From NCBI GenBank assembly GCA_942492755.1, contig OW818640.1, positions 434,001 through 498,000 of the forward strand: 64,000 nt of DNA, read 5' to 3'. Made by a program: the position numbers and the translations under genes. Below, piece by piece: positions 43,695 to 51,993 of the stretch. How positions within the stretch are numbered: position 1 is the stretch's first letter; every line of letters begins with the position of its first letter. Origin of the DNA: Alteraurantiacibacter sp942492755 (GTDB lineage: Bacteria; Pseudomonadota; Alphaproteobacteria; Sphingomonadales; Sphingomonadaceae). The notes beneath the pieces were generated by a model, which saw nothing but the letters and a program-made list of their open reading frames with translations, was not told the origin of the DNA and ran no database searches.

Positions 43695-45641
43695 ATGCCT
43701 TTTTCCCATCTTCCGCCGGTTCTCGCCACTGCCCTGGCGGCACGCGGCTATACCGCACTCACCGCTGTCCAGTCTTCCGTGGTCGAGGCCGAAGCCAAGG
43801 GCCGCGACTTGCTGGTCTCCGCCCAGACAGGATCGGGCAAGACCGTAGCCTTCGGCATGGCAATGGCCGAAGACCTGCTCGACGAAAACGGCCAGGTGCC
43901 GCGCAATTCCGGCCCGCTGGCCCTGGTCATCGCCCCGACCCGCGAACTGGCACTGCAGGTGGCCCGCGAACTGGCCTGGCTGTATCAGGGAGCCGGCGCG
44001 CAGATCGCCACCTGCGTTGGCGGGATGGACGCCAGCAAGGAACGCCGCAACCTGGCAGGCGGCGCGCAGATCGTGGTCGGCACGCCGGGCCGCCTGCGCG
44101 ATCACCTTGAACGCGGCGCGCTGAACCTTACCGGCCTCAGGGCTGCCGTGCTCGATGAAGCGGATGAAATGCTCGACATGGGCTTCCGCGACGAGTTGGA
44201 AGAAATCCTCGATGGCACGCCCGAGGGTCGCCGGACACTGCTGTTCTCGGCCACCCTGCCGCGCCAGATCGTCAACCTCGCCAGCCGCTACCAGCGCAAT
44301 GCCTTGCGCATCTCGACCGTGGGCGACGAGCGCGGACATGGTGACATCGCCTATCAGGCGATCACTGTGTCCCCGCCGGAAATCGAGAACGCGGTGGTCA
44401 ACCTGCTGCGCTTCCACGAAGCGGAAACCGCCATCCTGTTCTGCGCCACGCGCGAGAAGGTGCGCCACCTCCACGCTACGTTGCAGGAACGCGGCTTTGC
44501 CGTGGTGGCCTTGTCGGGCGAGCATTCGCAGGCCGAACGCAACACCGCGATGCAGGCCCTGCGCGATCGCCGCGCCCGCGTTTGCGTGGCGACCGACGTG
44601 GCCGCCCGCGGGATCGATCTGCCCGGCGTTTCGCTGGTGGTGCATGTCGAAATTCCGCGCGATGCCGAAGCCTTGCAGCACCGTTCGGGCCGCACCGGCC
44701 GGGCGGGCAAGAAGGGCACGGCCGTGCTCATCGTCCCCTATCCGCGCCGCAAGCGGGTGGAATCGATGCTGAAGGGGGCCAAAATCGAGGCTGAATGGAT
44801 CGAAGCGCCAACCGCCCAGATGATCCGCCGGCAGGACCATGCGCGCCTGCTCGAAAAGCTGCTCGAACCGGTCGAAGCCGAGGAAGAAGATCGCGAACTG
44901 GCAGCGCAATTGCTGGCCCAGCGCACGCCTGAAGAAGTCGCGATCCTGCTAGTCCAGGCTCACCGCGCCAAGATGCCGCAGCCCGAGGAACTGGTTGCCA
45001 ACACGCCCGAAGCGCGCGGCGCTGCCCAGGCCGAACGGCACCGTCCCGGATTCGAGGATACCGTGTGGTTCAAGCTGGATATCGGGCGCAGCAACGGGGC
45101 GGATCCCAAATGGATCCTGCCGGTCCTGTGCCGCCGCGGTCATGTGTCGAAGAACGAGATTGGCGCAATCCGCATCGCGGCGAGCGAAAGCTTCGTGCAG
45201 ATCCCGCGTGCCATGGCCGACAAGTTTGCCGATGCCGCCCGCCGCACCGGCGAGCAGGAGCGCGAAGCGGGTGAAGAATCGCTAGGTATCGAGCGTAGCG
45301 CCAGCGGACCTGAGGAAATGAGCCGCGGCCCGCGCCGCCAGTACAAGGATCGCCCGAACAACGGCCCGCGGGTAGAACCGCGCCCGTTCGGCAAGCCCAG
45401 CGGTGGCTCATACGGGGGCGGTGCAGGCGGCAGCTCGGGCGGCAAGCCCGGCGGCTATTCCAGCACCCGGTCCGGCCCCGGCAAGCCGCATCGCAAGGGG
45501 CCTGGTCAAGGTGGGGGCCAAAGTGGCGGCTACTCCGGCGGCGGCGGCAAACCCTTTGCCGGCAAGCCTTCGGGCGGCGCAAGGCCTGCAGGTGGCGGCA
45601 GCGATCCGTTCAACAACAAGCCGCGCAAACCGCGCGGCTAG
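43695..45641 (+). CDS. deaD: DEAD-box RNA helicase (CsdA/DeaD-like)
   Basis: 648 residues from ATG 43695. Helicase motifs in order: Q-motif region (YTALTAVQSSVVEAE), SAQTGSGKTVAF, APTRELALQV, VLDEADEMLDMGF (DEAD), SATLPRQI, then DVAARGIDLPGVSLVVH and HRSGRTGRAGKKG. After about residue 470 comes a DbpA-type RNA-binding domain and a Gly/Ser/Pro-rich basic tail of about 90 residues. Likely unwinds RNA in ribosome assembly, mRNA decay or cold adaptation. The symbol is given by class rather than proven orthology. Confidence 0.92.
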   Translation: MPFSHLPPVLATALAARGYTALTAVQSSVVEAEAKGRDLLVSAQTGSGKTVAFGMAMAEDLLDENGQVPRNSGPLALVIAPTRELALQVARELAWLYQGAGAQIATCVGGMDASKERRNLAGGAQIVVGTPGRLRDHLERGALNLTGLRAAVLDEADEMLDMGFRDELEEILDGTPEGRRTLLFSATLPRQIVNLASRYQRNALRISTVGDERGHGDIAYQAITVSPPEIENAVVNLLRFHEAETAILFCATREKVRHLHATLQERGFAVVALSGEHSQAERNTAMQALRDRRARVCVATDVAARGIDLPGVSLVVHVEIPRDAEALQHRSGRTGRAGKKGTAVLIVPYPRRKRVESMLKGAKIEAEWIEAPTAQMIRRQDHARLLEKLLEPVEAEEEDRELAAQLLAQRTPEEVAILLVQAHRAKMPQPEELVANTPEARGAAQAERHRPGFEDTVWFKLDIGRSNGADPKWILPVLCRRGHVSKNEIGAIRIAASESFVQIPRAMADKFADAARRTGEQEREAGEESLGIERSASGPEEMSRGPRRQYKDRPNNGPRVEPRPFGKPSGGSYGGGAGGSSGGKPGGYSSTRSGPGKPHRKGPGQGGGQSGGYSGGGGKPFAGKPSGGARPAGGGSDPFNNKPRKPRG

Positions 45642-45687
45642 GCCAACTGGCCACAGCCGCGCGGGAGCACAACTTGTCAGAACTTCA

Positions 45688-46248
45688 TCAGCCTGCGGCG
45701 AATACGCCGCAGGCGATGCGGTCACCGCTGTTGCCCGAAGGATCGGTTACCTGGTCATCCTCGCCGGCATGGATGACAAAGGCGGAGCCATCGCCATCCA
45801 TGAGGCCTTCAAAACTGGCTTCCATCGCCAGCATATAGCTGAGCGTTCCGGTGCCATCGGCGGCCACTTCCAGATTGGGCATGTCGCCCGCGTGCTGGCC
45901 GTCATCGCCTTCCAGGCCGTGCATCATCGTCTCGGGGTTCCAGTGGCCACCGGCAGCTGCGAAATCGGGAGTGCAGGCACCGGTTTCATGGACATGGACG
46001 CCGCGCAGCCCGGGTTCCATACCGCTCACCGAAAGGTCGATCGTTACCCCGCCGCCAGAGCCGGTGGCGGTTACCGTGCCGACTTCATTGCCCGTCGCAT
46101 CAAGCAGCGTGGCCACTGCACTCTGGGCAGCACCGGCATCCGTCATGGCCGCATCGTCGTCCATGGCGGCGTCGTCAGCCGGTTCAGACCCGCCGCAGGC
46201 GGCCAGGGCGAACAGCGGGATGGCGGCGAGGGCAACAGTCAAACGCAT
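45688..46248 (-). CDS. sodC: Cu,Zn superoxide dismutase, lipoprotein
   Basis: 186 residues from ATG 46248. Lipoprotein signal with lipobox LAAC (lipid-attached Cys at 18), then an acidic Ala/Asp linker and the Sod_Cu domain: H85 and H87 in GVHVHETGAC, GGHWNP, HAGDMPN and GDRIACGVFAAG with the disulfide Cys. It removes superoxide outside the cytoplasm. A hairpin overlaps its last codons, and a general-stress-type promoter is suspected upstream. Confidence 0.94.
   Translation of the reverse strand: MRLTVALAAIPLFALAACGGSEPADDAAMDDDAAMTDAGAAQSAVATLLDATGNEVGTVTATGSGGGVTIDLSVSGMEPGLRGVHVHETGACTPDFAAAGGHWNPETMMHGLEGDDGQHAGDMPNLEVAADGTGTLSYMLAMEASFEGLMDGDGSAFVIHAGEDDQVTDPSGNSGDRIACGVFAAG
45691..45714. 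terminator. Hairpin overlapping the sodC stop region
   Basis: GCCTGCGGCG-AATA-CGCCGCAGGC, a perfect 10-bp stem with a 4-base loop, encodes the last residues (CGVFAAG) of SodC. No T-run follows on either strand, so it may stabilise or pause the transcript rather than end it. Confidence 0.35.
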
Positions 46249-46275
46249 GGAAAATCTCCTTGATCCAGTAAGGAC

Positions 46276-46300
46276 AAAGGATGAGGGCACCAGGTGTTCC
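46276..46300 (-). promoter_or_regulatory. Possible EcfG-type general stress promoter for sodC
   Basis: On the minus strand GGAAC (46296-46300), a 16-base spacer and CTTT (46276-46279) resemble the alphaproteobacterial EcfG consensus GGAAC-N16/17-CGTT with one mismatch in the -10. It sits 28 bases before the sodC ATG, a suitable distance for a stress-induced gene. Confidence 0.3.
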
Positions 46301-46330
46301 TGTAAATACGGCAAACTGCCTTAATGTGTA

Positions 46331-46792
46331 TCAGAGCACCCGCCAGACCCACAGCTTGATACCGCTGGCATAGCGCGCGCCGCTGCAAATGAAGATCGAT
46401 CGGTTCAACCAGTCATAAGGGCCGATCGGCGCGATGAATTCGGGCACGGTGCGGAAATAGTATTCGGCCGGGTCCACCTCTTCGCCGCGCCGCAGGCGGT
46501 CCATCACCTCGGGCGGACCGTGCCGCAGGCCCTTGTTGCGGATCTGGATCAGCGCGCCATCATCGGTCTCTATCGCATAGATCGCATCGGCCACGGTCAC
46601 CCCGTCAGGCCGGGTCAGCTGCCAATCGGCGCTGTTGCCCATCAGCTTGCCCGAAATGAGCGGCCCCTTCACATAGCCGCCGGCCGTGATCGGGATGATC
46701 CGCCGCGTGCCATCGACCACCGGGCCGATTTCGCGCGGGGGCTCCAGATCGCCGCTGGCTTCATAGACGAATTCGAGTTCTGGCTTGATCAT
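46331..46792 (-). CDS. DUF3237 family protein
   Basis: 153 residues from ATG 46792, which has AGGAG upstream. The sequence matches the DUF3237 family: ELEFVYEASGDLEPPREIGPV, GTRRIIPITAGGYVKGPLISGKL, and a C-terminal segment with EYYFRTVPEFIAPIGPYDWLN. Family members are single-domain beta-barrel proteins of unknown role frequently found beside aromatic or lipid catabolic genes. Upstream on the other strand is a small membrane protein gene; downstream is sodC. Confidence 0.88.
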   Translation of the reverse strand: MIKPELEFVYEASGDLEPPREIGPVVDGTRRIIPITAGGYVKGPLISGKLMGNSADWQLTRPDGVTVADAIYAIETDDGALIQIRNKGLRHGPPEVMDRLRRGEEVDPAEYYFRTVPEFIAPIGPYDWLNRSIFICSGARYASGIKLWVWRVL

Positions 46793-46885
46793 GGCTACTC
46801 CTGTTCCCATCGGGGCTTGTTTCATCCAACTGTGTGGCGCAATCAATAACCTGGTGCTCAACCTGCACCGGCGGAGGCCAAGGTC

Positions 46886-47152
46886 ATGGCGGAAATCGTT
46901 TTTCTTCTCGGGCTCGTGGCCCCCTTCGTCCTCATGGTCTGGCTGATGCGCACCCGCAACCGGTCACAGGCCAAGGCGGCCGATCTCTCCGCGCCCGAAA
47001 TCGAACTGGACCGCTTTGCCACCGAACAGGTGGATGGAGCGGTCGACGGGTTGGTCATGGGTCGGCAGCACTATGCCGATCACGAGATTATACCACCCGA
47101 TCACAGCGGCGGCGAACCAGCTGGTATCCGGGCGATGCAAGGACGCCGCTAG
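46886..47152 (+). CDS. Small single-helix membrane protein, unknown function
   Basis: 88 residues from ATG 46886, preceded by GGCGGAGG. One N-terminal membrane helix (about 3-21, EIVFLLGLVAPFVLMVWLM) followed by a basic patch (RTRNRSQAK), which implies a cytosolic C-terminus, then a soluble tail. No family recognised. It lies alone between two minus-strand genes, so it must have its own promoter. Confidence 0.6.
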   Translation: MAEIVFLLGLVAPFVLMVWLMRTRNRSQAKAADLSAPEIELDRFATEQVDGAVDGLVMGRQHYADHEIIPPDHSGGEPAGIRAMQGRR

Positions 47153-47181
47153 GGACGCCGCTAGAGGTCTTCACTATTGCC

Positions 47182-48435
47182 TCAGTCAGCGTTGGCCACG
47201 CGGGCGAAATAGCCGAGCACTTCGGGTGTCAGCCATTCGGGTTCGACAGGCGGGTGGTAACTCAACTTGACGATCACCGTGCGGGTGGACGGATGGACAT
47301 AGATCCACTGTCCGGCCAGGCCGACGGCAGAATAGGCACCGGCCTCGGCATCGACCTGCCAGGTCTGGAATCCATATCCGGGGAAGCCCGCGCCAGCCGG
47401 TGCGCCGGTGGGCTTCATCGCGGTCATCTGCCCCACCCAGCCTTCAGGCAGCACGCGGGTTTCGCCCACCATGCCATCATCCAGCATCAATTGCCCCAGC
47501 CGCGCAAAATCGCGCAAGGTGGCGTTGAAGCCCATGCCGTTCAGTGCGCGTCCGGTTCCGACCGGACCATCGGCCAGGAAATGCCCGTCGTGTTCGGCTC
47601 CGATCGGCTGCCACAGGCGGTCCTGCATCAGGTCTTCGAACCGCTGGCCGGTCGCCTGTTCCAGCACATGCCCCAGCACCGCAGTATCCAGAGTGGCGTA
47701 GTTGAAGGTTGACCCGGGATCGGTGCGCGAGCCGAGGCCAACGGCAAAATCGGCAAACCGGCGTTCGTTGCGGATGATCGCGGTTTCGTGGATCTGCGCC
47801 GCCAGGCTGGGATTAGCCCCGAAATCATAGCGCTCGTCAATATCCGCGCCGCTGCGCATTTCCAGAATGTTGCGCAAGGTGGCGCGGCCATAGGCCCCTG
47901 TCGCCAGCGCGGGGACATATTTGCTGGCCAGATCGTCAAGGCTGTCGATCTCCCCCCGCTCCAGCGCCTGGCCCATCAGCATGGCCGTAATGGTCTTGGT
48001 CATCGAAAAGGCGATGTGCGGCGTGTCGGCCGTCATCCGGTTGCGATAGTCTTCGAACACCACCGCGCCATCCTTCAGCACCATGAAGGCATTGGTGAAT
48101 GTGCGATCGGCCCAGGCCGCATAATCAGCCTCGGCCCCATCGACCATCGCGGCGGGCAGCGCCATGGCCTGCCCCTGCGCCAGTTCGCGCGCCTCGGCAG
48201 GGGCAGCCACGGTGCGGAACGCAAACACATCATGCGTATTGCGGAAGGTGAAGGCATTCACATCCGGGTTCAGCAATTGCCATCGCATGGCGATGGTAGC
48301 GGCGGACGGCGGCAGGCTGCCGAACGTTTCTGCTTCGGTGAATTGGACCGAGCCGGCTGCGGGAGGACTATCCTCGCCTGCAGCCGCGCAACCCGCCAGC
48401 GCCAACGCCATCAGCGCCGCCGTCCATCTTGCCAT
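47182..48435 (-). CDS. Serine beta-lactamase-fold hydrolase, lipoprotein
   Basis: 417 residues. Lipoprotein signal with lipobox LAGC (Cys at 16). The catalytic SxxK is S144/K147 in HIAFSMTKTITAML, and RYDFGA.. and SYHPP... segments are consistent with class C-type folds, including esterase EstB and 6-aminohexanoate hydrolase-like enzymes. Such proteins hydrolyse esters or amides; resistance activity should not be presumed. It is downstream of the lignostilbene dioxygenase in the same direction with a 27-bp gap, so a role in releasing ester-linked aromatics is possible. Confidence 0.88.
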   Translation of the reverse strand: MARWTAALMALALAGCAAAGEDSPPAAGSVQFTEAETFGSLPPSAATIAMRWQLLNPDVNAFTFRNTHDVFAFRTVAAPAEARELAQGQAMALPAAMVDGAEADYAAWADRTFTNAFMVLKDGAVVFEDYRNRMTADTPHIAFSMTKTITAMLMGQALERGEIDSLDDLASKYVPALATGAYGRATLRNILEMRSGADIDERYDFGANPSLAAQIHETAIIRNERRFADFAVGLGSRTDPGSTFNYATLDTAVLGHVLEQATGQRFEDLMQDRLWQPIGAEHDGHFLADGPVGTGRALNGMGFNATLRDFARLGQLMLDDGMVGETRVLPEGWVGQMTAMKPTGAPAGAGFPGYGFQTWQVDAEAGAYSAVGLAGQWIYVHPSTRTVIVKLSYHPPVEPEWLTPEVLGYFARVANAD

Positions 48436-48462
48436 TCGTGATCCCCTCTTATGCCGTCCGGC

Positions 48463-49950
48463 TTATGCCGGTTCGGCGATCTTCACATCCAGCCCGATCT
48501 CTTCTGCCCGGGCGAAATTGCCGTGCAAGCCGAAGCGCAAGCGGATCGGCACCTGCACCGTGGCGACCGGGCCCTTGTCGATTTCCAGCGCATCAAAGAT
48601 CAGCAGGTCGCTGCGGTGATCTTCCAGCCGGTTGCAGACCATCACGATCCAGCCATCACCTTCCGGCGCATCCTTGCTGCGGGGTACGAAGCACGGTTCC
48701 TGCAGGCTGGAAACTGGCCCGCACCACCAATGCTGTTCGCCGCCGGTTTCAAGGTCCTTCAGGAACAGGCAGTTCATCAGGAAGCCTCCGGCGCTGCCGC
48801 CCTTCAACTCGCACGGGCGGCGCATGTCCATTTCCAGACCCCAGCCATAGCGGTTCTTCACCCCGGTGAACCGGTCATCGATGCGGGGAAATTCGCTGGC
48901 GGTATCGGTCAGCTGGACCACTTCATCGAACGCATCACCGTTGCTGGCCATATCCACTGTCCAGCGGGTCAGCTTGCTCATCGCTTCGGGACCGTTGAAT
49001 GGCGTGCCGTGCTTGTCGGGGAAGAAGGGGAACATGTTGTTTTTGGCTTCCGGCACGATGAAGTGGACCTTGGTCCCTTCCTGCCAGGCGTTGAGGACGT
49101 GGCTGGCAAAGCAGTTGTCGCGCTTGAACCAGCGGATGTCCTCGTCCTTCAGGTCATCGCGGCGCGGGATAATGCCGAGGTACACCTCCTTGGTGGTGTC
49201 GAACATGAAGGCGGGCTTGCCCTGCTCCAGTTGCTCCCAACTACCGACAGACGGCACGATGTGCAGCACCAGGTAATCCTCGGTGATGCCGAAATCGTGC
49301 ATCATGCAATAGTACGGCACCTTGAACCACTTCTCGCGCACCAGCGAACCATCGGGCGCGATTTCCATGTAGCTCACATCATCGGTGCACAGGCCGGATG
49401 CGGCATAGCCGATGGCCACCATGTTGCCGGTGACCGGATCGATCTTGGGGTGCGCGGTGAAGGTCTGGCTTTTCATTGCGCCGTCCCACGTTTCGAATTC
49501 CTCGGTCTCCATCGTCACCGGGTCCATGATCAGCGCGGGGCTGTCTTCCTTCATTGCCCACAGCTTGCCGGCATAAATCCAGGCATTGGTGTTGGCGGTG
49601 GACCGGATCACGCCCTTGACGCTGGGGTCGTCGGTCAGCGGATTGCGGTAGTTGCCGAACAGGCCGCGTCCGGCGGCCTTCTCCGCCTTGTACTTGGCGG
49701 TCTTGGCATAGCGTTGCTTGAAATCGACCTGCCCGTCGTGGATGTGGAACCGGGTGATATTGCCATCCCCGTTGAATGCGATGTCATCCCCCAGCATCGG
49801 CGGGAAGATGGGATCCGGCTGCACGCGGTAGAATGCGCCGTTCAATCCGCGGGGAATCGTGCCGGTGTGTTGCAGATCGGTAATGTCGGCTTCCACCCGG
49901 CTGGGGGTGTTGAAGCCGGTGAAACTGGGGGTATCGGGAAACTGGGCCAT
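48463..49950 (-). CDS. Lignostilbene-alpha,beta-dioxygenase (carotenoid oxygenase family)
   Basis: 495 residues from ATG 49950 after AAGGAGAGG. Family iron ligands are H167 (TAHPKID), H218 (MMHDFGITED), H284 (FASHVLNAW) and H476 (GLHGNF). Residues reported, from memory, to bind the 4-hydroxyl group in LsdA occur at the same numbers: F59, Y101 and K134. This strongly suggests a lignostilbene dioxygenase rather than a carotenoid or apocarotenoid cleaver: it splits the interphenyl double bond to two aldehydes, such as vanillin. Divergent from a MarR gene, which probably regulates it. Confidence 0.92.
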   Translation of the reverse strand: MAQFPDTPSFTGFNTPSRVEADITDLQHTGTIPRGLNGAFYRVQPDPIFPPMLGDDIAFNGDGNITRFHIHDGQVDFKQRYAKTAKYKAEKAAGRGLFGNYRNPLTDDPSVKGVIRSTANTNAWIYAGKLWAMKEDSPALIMDPVTMETEEFETWDGAMKSQTFTAHPKIDPVTGNMVAIGYAASGLCTDDVSYMEIAPDGSLVREKWFKVPYYCMMHDFGITEDYLVLHIVPSVGSWEQLEQGKPAFMFDTTKEVYLGIIPRRDDLKDEDIRWFKRDNCFASHVLNAWQEGTKVHFIVPEAKNNMFPFFPDKHGTPFNGPEAMSKLTRWTVDMASNGDAFDEVVQLTDTASEFPRIDDRFTGVKNRYGWGLEMDMRRPCELKGGSAGGFLMNCLFLKDLETGGEQHWWCGPVSSLQEPCFVPRSKDAPEGDGWIVMVCNRLEDHRSDLLIFDALEIDKGPVATVQVPIRLRFGLHGNFARAEEIGLDVKIAEPA

Positions 49951-49975
49951 GACTTGAGTCCTCTCCTTGCGCCGA

Positions 49976-50003
49976 ATTGTATGCTTTACTAACAAATAGG
50001 CAA
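49976..50003 (-). promoter_or_regulatory. Candidate promoter of the lignostilbene dioxygenase gene
   Basis: On the minus strand TTGCCT (49998-50003), a 16-base spacer and TACAAT (49976-49981) resemble a sigma-70 promoter. The region includes GTATGC (49979-49984), the half-site of the palindrome at 32770-32788. The divergent MarR gene starts about 55 bp away. Confidence 0.45.
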
Positions 50004-50058
50004 GACTGCCCCGTGACCCAATACGGGCTTGCGGGGATCACAACGGGGACAGCAAAGC

Positions 50059-50523
50059 TTGGATCGGCCTGCATTGATCGTGGACAATGATGACGAATCA
50101 CAGACAGATATCGGCGCACTCGACGGCATCGTCGGGTTCCATATCCGGCTGGCGCACGGCGCGGTCTATCGCCATTTTTCCGAAACCTTCACCGGGCTGG
50201 ATCTGACGCAGAAGCAGGTTTCAGTGCTGTGGCTGGTGGGTGACCATCCGGGCATCGCCCAGATTGCGGTCGGCGGACAACTACGGATGGACCGGGCCAC
50301 GACCATGACCATCGTCAACCGCTTGCAGGAACGCGCATACCTGCGCCGCGAGCGGTCGAGCAGCGACGGGCGCAAGCAGTCGCTCTATCTCACGCCGCAG
50401 GGCGAAGCGGCACTGGCCGAGGCCAAGGAATGCATCGAAAGCCACGAAGCCTGGCTGAAAAGCCGCTTCACACAGGGTGAAATCGAAAAACTGGTGGAAA
50501 TGCTCAGCCGAATCCACGATTGA
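50059..50523 (+). CDS. MarR-family transcriptional regulator of the aromatic cluster
   Basis: 154 residues. Winged helix: GLDLTQKQVSVLWLVGDHPGIAQIAVGGQLRMDRATTMTIVNRLQERAYLRRER with the wing SSSDGRKQSLYLTPQG, and helical dimerisation ends. The start is TTG 50059, which has CGGGGAC at 50044-50050; GTG 50080 is an alternative. Divergent from the lignostilbene dioxygenase and 28 bp before an AAHS carrier, so it likely responds to an aromatic ligand and controls both, and perhaps the cluster at 32.9 kb. Confidence 0.88.
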   Translation: MDRPALIVDNDDESQTDIGALDGIVGFHIRLAHGAVYRHFSETFTGLDLTQKQVSVLWLVGDHPGIAQIAVGGQLRMDRATTMTIVNRLQERAYLRRERSSSDGRKQSLYLTPQGEAALAEAKECIESHEAWLKSRFTQGEIEKLVEMLSRIHD

Positions 50524-50551
50524 GGGCCGCATAACGGGAGAGGACCGAAAT

Positions 50552-51904
50552 ATGGCAGCTGCAACCGGGGGCACGAACCCCATCACCGTGATCAATGATA
50601 CGCCGATGGGAGCGCGCCAGTGGATCGTGGTGATCCTGATGGTTCTGCTCAATGCGCTCGACGGGTTCGACGTGCTGTCCAGCGCGTTTGCCGCTCCTGG
50701 GATTACGGCCGATTGGGGTATTTCCCGGCCAGAGCTGGGCATCGTGCTGTCGGCCGAATTGGTGGGCATGGGCTTCGGCTCGGTCCTGCTGGGCGGAGCG
50801 GCGGACAAATACGGGCGCAAATACACCATGATCGCGTGCCTCGTGCTCATGGCGATCGGGATGTATCTGGCCAGTATCGCAACCTCGGTAACTCCAATGG
50901 TCGCTTTCCGCTTCCTCACTGGCATCGGAATCGGCGGAATGCTCACCACGACCAATGCGGTGGTGGCCGAAAGCACCAACAGCCGCTGGCGCTCCGCATC
51001 CATCGCGGTCTATGTTGCGGGCTATCCGCTGGGCGCGATTATCGGCGGAATTGCCGCGTCCGAATGGCTGCTTCCCAACTATAGCTGGCACGCGGTGTTC
51101 CTGTTCGGCGCGGTCGTCACCGCCGTGCTCATTCCGGTCATTCTGCTGCTGGTGCCGGAAACGGCGGCCTACCAGGCGACCAGGGGCAACCTGGCAGGTG
51201 TTAACCGCACTCTGGGCGCTTTCGGCAAGCCGACCATCGGCGATTTGCCGGTGATCGTGGCGGGCACAACCAAGCCCAAGGTGACCGACATTCTTTCCAA
51301 CCCGAAATTGCGCCCGGTGACGCTGCTGCTGGCGTTCGGCTACACCTTCCACTGCATCACGTTCTACTACATCCTCAAGTTCGCGGTGCAGATCGTGTCC
51401 GATTATCCGCCGGGCTATGCCCCTGCGGACGCGGCCACGGTGCTGACCTATGCCAATGTCGGTGGGTTCCTGGGCAGCGCGCTGTTTGGCTTCGTGATGG
51501 CACGCCTCGGTATCAGGTGGCCAACCGCGCTGATGCTGCTGATCGGCGCGATCATGGTGGCGTATTTCGGGACGGGCCGCGACACGCTGGGCGCGTGGCA
51601 GATGGCCACGATGATCGCCGGCTTCTTCACCAATGCGGCCATCAGCGGATATTACGCCGCCTATGCGCGCGGTTTCCCCGCCTATGCCCGTGCCACCGGC
51701 ACCGGCTTTGTGCTGGGCGTGGGCCGGTTGGGCGCGGCGGGCAGTCCGCTGCTGGCGGGCGCCTTGTTCGGCTGGCTGGGGGACGACCAGTTGCTGACCG
51801 TATCCTGCATCATGGCGCTGGGTTCGATTGCCAGTCTGGTGCTGTTCCTGATGCTGCCGGAACGTGACGGCGACGAGGTGATGGCTGAGAAATCTGCCGG
51901 CTGA
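50552..51904 (+). CDS. MFS aromatic acid:H+ symporter (AAHS family)
   Basis: 450 residues, 12 predicted helices. The AAHS-type first-helix motif LNALDGFDVLSSAFAAPGI, the loop 2-3 motif LGGAADKYGRKYTMIA and LTGIGIGGMLTTTNAVVAE match PcaK/VanK-type carriers of aromatic acids. ATG 50552 has ACGGGAGAGG upstream. It follows the MarR gene and precedes frmA, and is likely to import a carboxylated aromatic substrate for the neighbouring enzymes. Confidence 0.9.
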   Translation: MAAATGGTNPITVINDTPMGARQWIVVILMVLLNALDGFDVLSSAFAAPGITADWGISRPELGIVLSAELVGMGFGSVLLGGAADKYGRKYTMIACLVLMAIGMYLASIATSVTPMVAFRFLTGIGIGGMLTTTNAVVAESTNSRWRSASIAVYVAGYPLGAIIGGIAASEWLLPNYSWHAVFLFGAVVTAVLIPVILLLVPETAAYQATRGNLAGVNRTLGAFGKPTIGDLPVIVAGTTKPKVTDILSNPKLRPVTLLLAFGYTFHCITFYYILKFAVQIVSDYPPGYAPADAATVLTYANVGGFLGSALFGFVMARLGIRWPTALMLLIGAIMVAYFGTGRDTLGAWQMATMIAGFFTNAAISGYYAAYARGFPAYARATGTGFVLGVGRLGAAGSPLLAGALFGWLGDDQLLTVSCIMALGSIASLVLFLMLPERDGDEVMAEKSAG

Positions 51905-51913
51905 ACAAAGAGG

Positions 51914-51951
51914 ATGAACTGGGGGTAGCGCAGCGCGCACCTCCAGTTCAT
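51914..51951 (+). terminator. Strong 13-bp hairpin between the AAHS carrier and frmA
   Basis: ATGAACTGGGGGT (51914-51926) pairs with ACCTCCAGTTCAT (51939-51951), 12 Watson-Crick pairs plus one G-U, with a 12-nt GC-rich loop. It begins 10 bases after the MFS stop and ends 42 bases before frmA. There is no T-tract, so it may be a Rho-dependent or processing site, or a leader element of frmA. Confidence 0.45.
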
Positions 51952-51993
51952 TAGGGCCGCAATAATTCTCATATGTAACGAAAAGGATTCCCG

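Noticed and set aside
47182..48435. Antibiotic-resistance beta-lactamase
   Set aside because: Only the general SxxK fold is evident, with a lipoprotein signal and catabolic context; many such proteins are esterases or amidases.
48463..49950. Carotenoid or apocarotenoid cleavage oxygenase
   Set aside because: The lignostilbene-dioxygenase substrate residues F59, Y101 and K134 and the aromatic context favour lignostilbene cleavage.
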